Assembly: GCA_019420425.1 (NCBI GenBank)
Contig: JAHZHG010000009.1
Coordinates: 1 to 9,307, forward strand
Direction of reading: 5' to 3'
Length of the DNA: 9,307 bases
Source: Clostridiales bacterium
GTDB lineage: Bacteria; Bacillota; Clostridia; Lachnospirales; Lachnospiraceae
Shown here: piece by piece, positions 1-6,273 of the stretch
Layout of the letters: each line of letters begins with the position of its first letter
Position numbering within the stretch: the first letter of the stretch is position 1
Made by a program: the position numbers and the translations under genes
Notes under the pieces: model-generated
The model's database searches: none
The model's input: only the letters and a program-made list of their open reading frames with translations
What the model was told of the DNA's origin: nothing

Positions 1-2
1 GG

Positions 3-869
3 GGCGGCAAACTAAAAAAGGAATATTATTCCCGCTGGGCAAGATATATCTGCCGGTACATTGAAGAGTACGAAAAGCGCGGGATTTATGTGGCGGCACT
101 GAGCGTACAGAACGAGCCGAATGCGGCGCAGACCTGGGACAGCTGCCTGTTTACGCCAGAGGAGGAGCGGGAGTTTTTATCCGGATATCTGTATCCGCAG
201 CTGGTAAAAGAAGGACGCGGAGATATCGACATCTTTATCTGGGATCACAACAAGGAGCGCCTGTTTGACCGGGCGTGTGCCGAGATTGATGCCAAGACAG
301 ACGGACAGATCGCGGGGCTGGCCTTTCACTGGTACAGCGGCGATCACTTTGACGCCCTTCGAATGGTGCGCGAAAAATATCCGGATAAAAAGCTGATCTT
401 TTCAGAAGGATGTATCGAGTACAGTCGATTTGATGCCGACCAGCTGAGCAATGCCCAGATGTACGCCCATGATATGATCGGCAACTTTCGGGCGGGGATG
501 AACGGCTTTTTTGACTGGAATATCGTACTGAACAATGAAGGCGGGCCCAACCATGTGGGGAATTACTGTGAGTCACCGGTGATGGTTGGTAAAGACGCGG
601 GACAGGTAGAATATAAGCTTTCTTATTATTATATCAGCCAGTTCAGCAGGTACATCCGGCCAGGGGCAAGGCAGATCGGAACGACGATCTATACGGACAG
701 GCTGGAGCAGGTTGGCTTTGAAAATCCCGACGGCAGTCTGGCCGTGGTGATCCTGAACCGCGGCGGGGAGGAGCGCCCGGTGATTCTGCGGCTGGGGGAA
801 GAGATTTTGCCGCTGACTGTGCCGGGAAGAGCCATATCCACAGTGCTGGTGGAAGCCGACAGACACTAG
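3..869 (+). CDS. GH30 family glycoside hydrolase (glucosylceramidase-like), C-terminal part
   Basis: This is the 3' portion of a retaining beta-glycosidase gene; the frame is open from the left edge, so the true start, any signal peptide and the first part of the barrel lie outside. About 288 residues are visible. The fragment holds the GH30 acid/base motif SVQNEP (catalytic Glu codon 114-116) and the nucleophile motif LIFSEGC (Glu codon 405-407). Between them is an AFHWYSGDHFD segment and after them WNIVLNNEGGPNHV, both typical of the glucosylceramidase branch (human GBA1 relatives). The last ~70 residues form the usual GH30 C-terminal beta-sandwich. Both catalytic Glu are present, so the enzyme is probably active on beta-glucosides or related beta-glycosides; the exact substrate cannot be read here. 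A GTG at 90 could be mistaken for a start, but conserved GH30 sequence (YIEEYEKRGIYVAAL) runs through it. The gene ends at a strong terminator and seems unrelated to the operon on the right. Confidence 0.93.
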   Translation, partial: GGKLKKEYYSRWARYICRYIEEYEKRGIYVAALSVQNEPNAAQTWDSCLFTPEEEREFLSGYLYPQLVKEGRGDIDIFIWDHNKERLFDRACAEIDAKTDGQIAGLAFHWYSGDHFDALRMVREKYPDKKLIFSEGCIEYSRFDADQLSNAQMYAHDMIGNFRAGMNGFFDWNIVLNNEGGPNHVGNYCESPVMVGKDAGQVEYKLSYYYISQFSRYIRPGARQIGTTIYTDRLEQVGFENPDGSLAVVILNRGGEERPVILRLGEEILPLTVPGRAISTVLVEADRH

Positions 870-901
870 ACAAGAGCATAGTTTAGAATCAAAGGCTATC
901 T

Positions 902-930
902 ACGGCTGCTGTTTCAGCAGCCGTTTTTTT
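902..930 (+). terminator. Rho-independent terminator after the GH30 gene
   Basis: A perfect 9-bp stem CGGCTGCTG / CAGCAGCCG (903-911 with 915-923) closes on a TTT loop and is followed directly by seven T (924-930). This is a textbook intrinsic terminator and separates the GH30 transcript from the gene that follows. Confidence 0.95.
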
Positions 931-958
931 AGGCTTGACGATATATTCAAAATGTTGC

Positions 959-987
959 TTGATTTGCGGAAGAAAATGATCTATAGT
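959..987 (+). promoter_or_regulatory. Sigma-70 type promoter of the nuclease-family gene
   Basis: A TTGATT box (959-964) and a TATAGT box (982-987) are separated by exactly 17 bases. Transcription would start near 993-995, at the outer end of the left inverted repeat, giving a leader of about 45 bases. A TTGACG (935-940) lies upstream but has no good -10 partner at 16-18 bases. Confidence 0.6.
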
Positions 988-992
988 TTTAA

Positions 993-1009
993 TATAGAAC
1001 CTTTCTGTA
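993..1009 (+). repeat. Left arm of a 17-base inverted repeat flanking the nuclease gene
   Basis: TATAGAACCTTTCTGTA is the reverse complement of 1938-1954 at 16 of 17 positions. The single difference (T at 1006 opposite G at 1941) would be a U-G wobble in RNA. The arm begins about where transcription is predicted to start. It could be a terminal repeat of a small mobile unit, a recombination site or an RNA-pairing element. Confidence 0.8.
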
Positions 1010-1033
1010 AGCGTACCACATAGTCAGAAAGGT
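999..1033 (+). promoter_or_regulatory. Leader hairpin that hides the ribosome binding site of the nuclease gene
   Basis: ACCTTTCTG (999-1007) is a perfect 9-base complement of CAGAAAGGT (1025-1033), with a 17-base loop. The second strand contains the gene's Shine-Dalgarno sequence AGAAAGG (1026-1032), six bases before the ATG at 1039. If it forms in the mRNA, the stem would mask the ribosome binding site. Pairing is seen in sequence; a regulatory effect is inferred. Confidence 0.5.
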
Positions 1034-1038
1034 AAATC

Positions 1039-1869
1039 ATGAACCCAAAAGAACAGTTTCAATCACTCAATTTAAGCAATGCATTTCTATTCGCCGTCAC
1101 CATGGCAGATCCGGAAATCTGCAGGTCTGTACTGGAATGTATTCTCGGATTTCCGATCCGGGAGGTGAATGTCCGCACGGAGGACAGCATCAGCGTTCAT
1201 CCCGGCTTCCACGGCGTGCGGCTGGACGTCCGCGCATCGGATGAGCACGGAATTTGCTACAACGTGGAAATGCAGAACCAGAACAAGAGAAATCTCCCCA
1301 AGCGGAGCCGTTTCTATCAGGGAGAGATGGACGTCTTTACCCTGCTCCGGGGCAGAGATTTTAACTGGCTTCCGTGCACGTTTGTCATCTTCATCTGTAC
1401 CTTTGATCCGTTTCATCGGGGAAAGTACCGCTATACATACACGTATCGCTGTATGGAAGATGACGCCGGCCTGTGCGACGATACCGTGCACATATTTCTC
1501 AACACCAGGGGGAAGAACGCCGCTGATGAGCCGCAGCAGCTGGTTCATTTTCTCCAATTCGTGGAAAACACCAGTGAGGATTTTGCACGGCAAACGGGAG
1601 ATCCTTTTCTGCTCAGGCTGAGCAGGAAAATCAACGAAATCAAAAAGAGGAAAAGTTTGGAGGCGAACTATATGACTTTAGGAGAGTATCTGGAGGACAT
1701 GGCAGAGGAGGTCGCAGAAAAGAAGGCAGAAAAGGCCAGAGAGGAATACAAAAATGTGCTGCTGAATCTGATCAGCCGGATGATTAAAGACGGAAAAACG
1801 GAGGAGATTCTGCGTCTGTCTGAAGACGAGGATTTTCTGTCTGCCATGCTGGAAGCATATCATTTATAA
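1039..1869 (+). CDS. Rpn family / PD-(D/E)XK nuclease-family putative transposase
   Basis: The 276-residue product matches the Rpn (recombination-promoting nuclease) / PDDEXK_2 type, often annotated as a putative transposase. The N-terminal SLNLSNAFLFAVTMADPEICRS stretch, cut here as LSNAFLFAV, and the ICRSVLECILG helix are the usual opening. The nuclease core follows: GVRLDV with Asp63, then CYNVEMQ with Glu77 and Gln79, giving the D...ExQ signature of an active PD-(D/E)XK site. RSRFYQGEMD (89-98) is the conserved segment after the core. Residues ~200-250 are a charged, probably coiled-coil tail (AEEVAEKKAEKAREEYK), then a short ISRMIKDGKTEEIL helix near the C-terminus, as in many Firmicute members. 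Characterised Rpn proteins are Mg/Ca-dependent DNA endonucleases that raise RecA-independent recombination. Start chosen by the AGAAAGG six bases upstream. The gene stands alone with its own promoter between inverted repeats. Family assignment is fairly sure; cellular role is open (mobile element, defence and host recombination are all possible). Confidence 0.85.
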   Translation: MNPKEQFQSLNLSNAFLFAVTMADPEICRSVLECILGFPIREVNVRTEDSISVHPGFHGVRLDVRASDEHGICYNVEMQNQNKRNLPKRSRFYQGEMDVFTLLRGRDFNWLPCTFVIFICTFDPFHRGKYRYTYTYRCMEDDAGLCDDTVHIFLNTRGKNAADEPQQLVHFLQFVENTSEDFARQTGDPFLLRLSRKINEIKKRKSLEANYMTLGEYLEDMAEEVAEKKAEKAREEYKNVLLNLISRMIKDGKTEEILRLSEDEDFLSAMLEAYHL

Positions 1870-1886
1870 GTCTGTACCACATATCT

Positions 1887-1911
1887 GCGGCCAGACAGAC
1901 TGCCTGGCCGC
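1887..1911. other. GC-rich hairpin 3' of the nuclease gene
   Basis: GCGGCCAG (1887-1894) pairs perfectly with CTGGCCGC (1904-1911) across a 9-base loop. No T-run follows on either strand, so it is not a canonical intrinsic terminator. It could stabilise the 3' end of the nuclease mRNA or help termination between the two convergent genes. Confidence 0.5.
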
Positions 1912-1937
1912 CCGACAATATCCCGATCTATCATTCA

Positions 1938-1954
1938 TACGGAAAGGTTCTATA
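1938..1954 (-). repeat. Right arm of the 17-base inverted repeat flanking the nuclease gene
   Basis: TACGGAAAGGTTCTATA mirrors 993-1009 (16/17). The two arms bound a 962-base unit holding only the nuclease gene with its leader and trailer. No clear target-site duplication is visible outside them (left flank ends AGTTTTAA, right flank starts CGTTTACT). The decamer GTACCACATA also occurs just inside both ends, in direct orientation (1013-1022 and 1874-1883). Confidence 0.8.
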
Positions 1955-1969
1955 CGTTTACTTTATGCT

Positions 1970-2001
1970 GCGCGTCGGGGAGCCTATTGCTCCCCATGCG
2001 C
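1970..2001 (-). terminator. Hairpin overlapping the stop codon of the regulator gene
   Basis: GGGGAGC (1977-1983) pairs with GCTCCCC (1989-1995) over a 5-base loop, and outer GCGC blocks (1970-1973 and 1998-2001) can extend the stem after a small internal loop. The stop codon at 1984-1986 sits in the loop. No U-tract follows on the minus strand, so this is at best a factor-assisted terminator or 3'-end protecting stem. Confidence 0.35.
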
Positions 2002-3783
2002 CTTCAATATCCGCCACAGTGTACTCCGGCTGATGCCGAGCCTGCTGGCGGCTTTTTCTCTGTTCATATTTTCTTCCTGAAGAATTAAGCGGATAATATC
2101 ATAGTTGATTTCCTCCAGGGGCCTGTGCAGATCCAGACCGGATTCTGCTGCAGCCGGAGAAAGGATGGCCTTTGCGGGCTCTTCCTTCTGCAAAATCAGG
2201 GAGACGGTGTCCTCCTGGATATACGGGCCCTTGGTCGCAGAAGCCAGCTCATGGATGACCCGGTGGAGCTGATCCAGGTTGTTTGGCCAGGAAAACTGCT
2301 GTATTCTGGCCATAGCCTTGGGCGTAAAGCCAATGATCTGCTTGCCAAGGATGGAGTTGGTCTGGTTGATATACAGGGTAGTTATGCTGGGCAGGTCTTC
2401 GATCCGCTCGCGCAGCGGGGGGATTTTCAGCACCATGCAGAGCAGGCGGTTGGTCAGGTAGGTGTAAATCACATCCTTGTTTGGCGATTTTTCTTCTGTA
2501 TCAATATAGGAAAAAATCAGACGGTTGCGTTTACTCAGGTCTGCGTGATCAAAATAAGTAAACAGCTTTTCCAGCTGATTGGCAGAGAGTGCGCCGATAT
2601 CCTTGAAATAGATGGTGGTTTTCAGGTTGTTCAGCGGAGAGTTTTCACTGGTCAGCAGGGAGGACCAGCGCCGCTCGTTCATCCGCCCGCAGTTGATCGT
2701 ATACAGCGGGTGCGTTTTATAGGGGCTGCCTTCATAAATCAGCTCCGCAGTCTTATCCTTTCCGGTGCCCACTTCACCGATGATCAGGACGGGGAAGAGG
2801 GTGGAGCTGAAGCTGTCGATCAGCGCGCGGGTATCTCCCACATAATTAGCCGTGTTATAGGTAGGGTTATAGACGGAGGAGTTATCCGGCTGGTTATAAA
2901 TGGAAATGCTGTTGTCATCATCGCGCACCAGGGCTGAACGGCGGACAATTTTCAGGATGGTATACTTCTGTCCTTCATAATAAACGTGCCGGTTGTGAAT
3001 GGAAACCTCCTGATCCTCCAGATGCCTGGCGATGGTCTGATCCGGAACCTTCTGAAAGGCGGAGCAGTAGGTCTGGGCCATGTTCAGGATGGTCTGATCG
3101 CCGGGGCTCTGGCTCAGGGTGGAAAACCAGATGCAGCCCTGGGGATCGTAAATCAGATAGTCGTCGTCGCTTTCGGTCAGGATGGCCTGGAGAAGGTTTT
3201 TCTGCCGGTGGACGTGGCGGCTGACCGAGATCAGCTGTACGACCTCATTGATCGCATTTTCACAGCTTTCTGTTCCGGAGGATACAAGAATGGAACTGAT
3301 CCCCAGCTGCGAGGAAATAATCGTACCGATCATATCGCAGATGACAAGATTATAACCACGCATCCGCAGGGATTTCAGGGCAGGCATAACGTCGCTTCGC
3401 TGCTCAAAGGTAAAAATGTCCACGTGATACTGCAGCAGATCGCAGAGGATGTGGGCACAGTCGGTGAGGATGGAAAAGCCGGCGATGGCAAACTTGCCGG
3501 AGTAGTTTTCGGCCATCTTAATGGAGCGCAGGACGTCGTAGACGGAAATCGGGGCTTCGACTACAGGAATATCCAGCTCGGAGCGGATAAGCTTGGCTGT
3601 GCCGCCTCGGGAGATTATCGCGTCATAGTTATTGTGAACCAGAGAACGGGCAGTCTTTAGGCCGGCTTCCAGATTGCCGGTGCGGATGGTCAGGGAGACC
3701 TCGGGAAAACGGGGGGCCAGTTGGGAAAAGGTCTCGGCCATACCCTCGTAGGGAGCAATGACGAGAATACGTATTGGGCTCAT
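1984..3783 (-). CDS. PrpR_N - AAA+ - Fis-type HTH transcriptional regulator lacking the GAFTGA loop
   Basis: This 599-residue regulator probably controls the divergent catabolic operon. Residues ~4-185 are a PrpR_N sensor domain (RILVIAPYEGM, then IISRGGTA at 57-63 and IPVVEAPIS at 72-80), a fold known to sense small metabolites in PrpR relatives. Residues ~190-290 look like a PAS-type segment. The AAA+ domain has an intact Walker A (GEVGTGKD, 336-343), a conserved PPLRERIEDL (455-464) and a sensor-II-like SWPNNLDQL (498-506). A Fis-type helix-turn-helix ends the protein (~557-594). The GAFTGA loop that touches sigma-54 is missing: the stretch between ~372 and 390 is short and unrelated. Walker B reads TIYFKDIG instead of the usual TLFLDEIG, so the key Asp-Glu pair is altered. 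I infer that it binds nucleotide and DNA but does not remodel sigma-54 polymerase. The start at 3783 is preferred because AAAGGAG lies six bases upstream; an in-frame ATG 23 codons earlier has no good binding site and falls upstream of the predicted transcription start. Confidence 0.9.
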   Translation of the reverse strand: MSPIRILVIAPYEGMAETFSQLAPRFPEVSLTIRTGNLEAGLKTARSLVHNNYDAIISRGGTAKLIRSELDIPVVEAPISVYDVLRSIKMAENYSGKFAIAGFSILTDCAHILCDLLQYHVDIFTFEQRSDVMPALKSLRMRGYNLVICDMIGTIISSQLGISSILVSSGTESCENAINEVVQLISVSRHVHRQKNLLQAILTESDDDYLIYDPQGCIWFSTLSQSPGDQTILNMAQTYCSAFQKVPDQTIARHLEDQEVSIHNRHVYYEGQKYTILKIVRRSALVRDDDNSISIYNQPDNSSVYNPTYNTANYVGDTRALIDSFSSTLFPVLIIGEVGTGKDKTAELIYEGSPYKTHPLYTINCGRMNERRWSSLLTSENSPLNNLKTTIYFKDIGALSANQLEKLFTYFDHADLSKRNRLIFSYIDTEEKSPNKDVIYTYLTNRLLCMVLKIPPLRERIEDLPSITTLYINQTNSILGKQIIGFTPKAMARIQQFSWPNNLDQLHRVIHELASATKGPYIQEDTVSLILQKEEPAKAILSPAAAESGLDLHRPLEEINYDIIRLILQEENMNREKAASRLGISRSTLWRILKAHGEQ

Positions 3784-3823
3784 GGGACGCTCCTTTCTTT
3801 TGCACAAAGAAAATGATATTCCT

Positions 3824-3852
3824 ATGATACAAAATTTTTCGAAGAAAAACAA
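3824..3852 (-). promoter_or_regulatory. Promoter of the regulator gene
   Basis: Read on the minus strand, TTGTTT (3852-3847) and TATCAT (3829-3824) are spaced by exactly 17 bases. Transcription would start near 3817, giving a short leader before the AAAGGAG site (3796-3790) and the ATG at 3783. A perfect TTGACA (3874-3869) lies upstream but has only poor -10 partners. Confidence 0.5.
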
Positions 3853-3867
3853 GACTTCCCATAAATG

Positions 3868-3882
3868 GTGTCAAAATGAAAC
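3868..3882. promoter_or_regulatory. Probable operator, site 1 (GTGTCA-N3-TGAAAC)
   Basis: GTGTCAAAATGAAAC matches the perfect palindrome at 3961-3975 at 13 of 15 positions. It sits just upstream of the regulator's own -35 box and, from the other side, about 64 bases upstream of the predicted operon transcription start. That is a usual distance for an activator site and would let one dimer serve both divergent promoters. Confidence 0.6.
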
Positions 3883-3903
3883 GAAAAAAAGCAATTAAAA
3901 GCG

Positions 3904-3932
3904 TTGCAAAATGATCAGAAATCCGTTAGAAT
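3904..3932 (+). promoter_or_regulatory. Sigma-70 type promoter of the catabolic operon
   Basis: TTGCAA (3904-3909) and TAGAAT (3927-3932) are separated by exactly 17 bases, with a predicted start near 3939 and a leader of about 60 bases. No sigma-54 -24/-12 pair (GG...GC) is visible in the 216-base intergenic region, which fits the missing GAFTGA loop in the neighbouring regulator. Confidence 0.6.
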
Positions 3933-3960
3933 AAAACCACTAAAAAGATAAAAAAGCAGT

Positions 3961-3975
3961 GTTTCAGAATGAAAC
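3961..3975. promoter_or_regulatory. Probable operator, site 2 (perfect palindrome GTTTCA-N3-TGAAAC)
   Basis: GTTTCAGAATGAAAC has perfect 6-base arms around a 3-base centre. It lies in the operon leader, about 20-35 bases after the predicted start and 24 bases before the first ATG. Its centre is 93 bases from site 1. Binding here would be expected to block or loop the promoter. A Fis-type dimer is the expected reader. Confidence 0.65.
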
Positions 3976-3999
3976 ATACAAAAACAGGAGGAATCAATC

Positions 4000-5157
4000 A
4001 TGGCAGTATATCAGGTAAAACTTCCGCCGTGCGCATACGCAGGAGAGGGAAGCGTCGAGAAAATCAAAGACATTATTGCAAAGGAAGAAGCAAAATCCAT
4101 CATTGTTTTTACTGATAAGGGAATCCGTTCCACCGGCCTTTTGGACCTTCTGACCGCGCAGCTGGATGAAATCCACGCGAACTATAAAGTATTTGACGAC
4201 CTGAAGCCGGAACCGGCATACACGGATGTGGAGAATGTACTTGCACAGGTAAATGATTTCGACGGAGACTTCGTCATCGCCTTCGGCGGCGGCAGCGTAA
4301 TGGATGCAGCCAAGCTGACTACCGTACTGAAGAACGCGCCGTATACCATCCGCGACCTGCTGAATGATCCGACGATTGCCAGAAAATATATTAAATCCGC
4401 AATGATCCCCACCACCTGCGGCACCGGAGCTGAGGCTACCTGCAACGCCATCGTAGCTATCCCGGAGGAGCAGTCCAAGAAGGGTATCGTTAACGACAAC
4501 ATGATTCCGGATTACGTAATCCTGGATGCACAGATGATTAAACGCCTGCCCAAGCCGATCATCGCAGCTACCGGCGTAGACGCCCTGGCTCACGTAGTGG
4601 AGTGCTACACCTCCAAGAAGGCCACTCCCTTAAGCGACACCTACGCAATGGCCGGCGCAAAGCTGATCTTTGGCAATATCCGCAAGGCATATGAGAACCC
4701 GGATGACATGGATGCAAAGAACAAGATGCTGCTGGGCGCTTACTACGGCGGCGTAGCCATCACCGCCAGCGGAACCACCGCAGTTCACGCACTGTCCTAT
4801 CCGCTGGGCGGAAAATATCACATCGCTCACGGCGTATCCAACGCCATCCTGTTTGCCCACGTGATGGCATTCAACAAGGATGCCTGCGAATCCAGGCTGG
4901 CCGAGCTGTGTGACGCAATCAATCCGGCACTGGTAGCAGCCAGCGATGCAGAAAAGGCCCAGTACGTAATCGACCAGATTGCCGACATCGTAAAGGTAAC
5001 CAATATCCCCACCGATCTGGAGCAGTTCGGCGTAAAGATGGAGGATCTGGATTTCCTGGTAGACGCGGGAAGCAAGCAGACCAGACTGCTGGTAAATAAC
5101 ATGAAGGAGCTGTCTCTGGACGATATCCGCAGCATTTATCTGAAGGTACTGAAATAA
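4000..5157 (+). CDS. Iron-containing (group III) alcohol dehydrogenase
   Basis: A 385-residue NAD(P)-dependent dehydrogenase of the Fe-ADH family, expected to interconvert an alcohol and an aldehyde or ketone (or a hydroxyacid and its semialdehyde) in the cytosol. The coenzyme-binding GGGSVMDAAK is at 96-105 and the family motif IPTTCGTGAE at 136-145. The metal ligands line up with E. coli FucO: Asp194 and His198 in GVDALAHVVE, His263 in AVHALSYPLG and His277 in AHGVSNA. The residue four after His263, the catalytic His of FucO (His267), is Tyr267 here, so the proton relay or substrate range may differ. Length is normal for the family. The start has GGAGG eight bases upstream (AGGAGGAATCAATCATG context). 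It is the first gene of the operon, after the divergent control region. Its place in the pathway is not fixed by sequence: candidates are tartronate or glycolaldehyde semialdehydes, or redox disposal. Confidence 0.9.
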   Translation: MAVYQVKLPPCAYAGEGSVEKIKDIIAKEEAKSIIVFTDKGIRSTGLLDLLTAQLDEIHANYKVFDDLKPEPAYTDVENVLAQVNDFDGDFVIAFGGGSVMDAAKLTTVLKNAPYTIRDLLNDPTIARKYIKSAMIPTTCGTGAEATCNAIVAIPEEQSKKGIVNDNMIPDYVILDAQMIKRLPKPIIAATGVDALAHVVECYTSKKATPLSDTYAMAGAKLIFGNIRKAYENPDDMDAKNKMLLGAYYGGVAITASGTTAVHALSYPLGGKYHIAHGVSNAILFAHVMAFNKDACESRLAELCDAINPALVAASDAEKAQYVIDQIADIVKVTNIPTDLEQFGVKMEDLDFLVDAGSKQTRLLVNNMKELSLDDIRSIYLKVLK

Positions 5158-5191
5158 TAAAAAACGGGAAATAAAAACAGGAGGAGAGAAA

Positions 5192-6247
5192 ATGGCAAAC
5201 AAACCAATCTTAGGCATTACCATGGGAGATCCCGCAGGCAACGGACCGGAGCTGTCCGTAAAGGCTCTGGCGACACCGGCTACCTATGAGAGATGCCGTC
5301 CGATCATCATCGGCGACGCAAACTGCATGGAAGCAGCAGTCAAGATCGTAGGCAAGGAAGGCCAGATCAAGATCAATGCGGTAAAAGAGGTAAAAGACGC
5401 AAAATTCGAGTTCGGTACCATTGACGTTCTGGACATGGGCATCGTGGATATCGAGAGACGAGTTTACGGTAAGGTGTCCGCGATGTGCGGAGAGGCTGCT
5501 TTCCAGTATGTAAAGAAGGTAATCGAGCTGGCGATGGCAGGCGAGGTAGACGCTACCGTAACCAACGCCCTGAACAAAGAGGCAATTAATATGGCCGGAC
5601 ATCACTATTCCGGACATACCGAGATTTATGCGCACTATACCAACACCCCGAAATACACCATGATGCTGGCCCATGACGAGCTGAGAGTGGTACACGTTTC
5701 TACTCACGTTTCCCTGCGTCAGGCATGTGATGCGGTAAAGAAGGACCGTGTTCTGGATGTTATCCGCATCGCCAACGAGGGCTGCAAGGCGCTGGGCATC
5801 AAGGAGCCGAAGATCGGCGTAGCCGGACTGAACCCGCACTGCGGAGAAAACGGCATGTTCGGTACCGAGGAGATCGAAGAGATCCAGCCGGCAATCGACG
5901 CAGCAATGGCTGAGGGAATTAACATCCCGGAAAAGAAGCCGACTCCGCCGGATACCGTATTCTCCAAAGCACTGGGCGGCTGGTACGATATCGTTGTAGT
6001 AATGTACCACGATCAGGGACATATCCCGCTGAAGGTGAAGGGCTTCGTATATAACAAAGAATTAAAGAGATGGGATGCAGTTGCCGGCGTAAACGTAACC
6101 CTGGGCCTGCCGATCATCCGGGCATCCGTAGACCACGGCACAGGCTTTGGCCATGCGGGAGACGGCAGCGCAAACGAGCTGAGTCTGGTTAACGCAATGG
6201 ATTACGCGATCGTAATGGCAAATGCTAAGGCCGAAAAGGAAAACTAA
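5192..6247 (+). CDS. pdxA2: PdxA2-type 4-phospho-hydroxyacid dehydrogenase (decarboxylating)
   Basis: The 351-residue product is a PdxA-family dehydrogenase. Family marks are ITMGDPAGNGPEL at 9-21, YSGHTEIYA at 139-147, STHVSLRQA at 170-178, GLNPHCGE at 212-219, MYHDQGHIPLK at 271-281 and SVDHGTGFG at 312-320. The three metal-binding histidines of PdxA correspond to His172, His216 and His273. True PdxA acts in vitamin B6 synthesis on 4-phosphohydroxy-L-threonine. Here the gene sits 26 bases before a DUF1537 kinase, a pairing established for D-threonate catabolism, where PdxA2 oxidises and decarboxylates D-threonate 4-phosphate to dihydroxyacetone phosphate. That role is preferred on context. 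An insert around residues 284-298 (NKELKRWD) and the somewhat greater length than the 329-residue E. coli PdxA also suit the PdxA2 branch. AGGAGG lies upstream of the ATG; the gap to the preceding gene is 34 bases, so the two are probably co-transcribed. Confidence 0.9.
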   Translation: MANKPILGITMGDPAGNGPELSVKALATPATYERCRPIIIGDANCMEAAVKIVGKEGQIKINAVKEVKDAKFEFGTIDVLDMGIVDIERRVYGKVSAMCGEAAFQYVKKVIELAMAGEVDATVTNALNKEAINMAGHHYSGHTEIYAHYTNTPKYTMMLAHDELRVVHVSTHVSLRQACDAVKKDRVLDVIRIANEGCKALGIKEPKIGVAGLNPHCGENGMFGTEEIEEIQPAIDAAMAEGINIPEKKPTPPDTVFSKALGGWYDIVVVMYHDQGHIPLKVKGFVYNKELKRWDAVAGVNVTLGLPIIRASVDHGTGFGHAGDGSANELSLVNAMDYAIVMANAKAEKEN

Positions 6248-6273
6248 GCATTACGACTGAGCGGAGGAAGCTT

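Noticed and set aside
985..1962. A target-site duplication around the inverted-repeat unit
   Set aside because: The flanks AGTTTTAA and CGTTTACT share only a loose GTTT(T)A and do not form an exact duplication.
2125..3660. Two plus-strand open frames (270 and 224 codons) opposite the regulator gene
   Set aside because: The minus-strand frame encodes a coherent PrpR_N-AAA+-Fis protein; the opposite frames have no domain, and no good ribosome binding site was seen.
3784..3852. An upstream in-frame ATG (3852) as start of the regulator
   Set aside because: The added 23 residues resemble no PrpR_N start, there is no good ribosome binding site, and the ATG lies upstream of the predicted transcription start; the ATG at 3783 has AAAGGAG at ideal spacing.
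3784..3999. A sigma-54 promoter or a catabolite (cre) site in the divergent region
   Set aside because: No GG-N10-GC pair fits, and the nearest cre-like strings (around 3877-3890 and 3901-3909) have the central CG out of register.
5210..6022. A 270-codon minus-strand open frame within the pdxA2 gene
   Set aside because: It mirrors a confidently identified enzyme and has no motif of its own.
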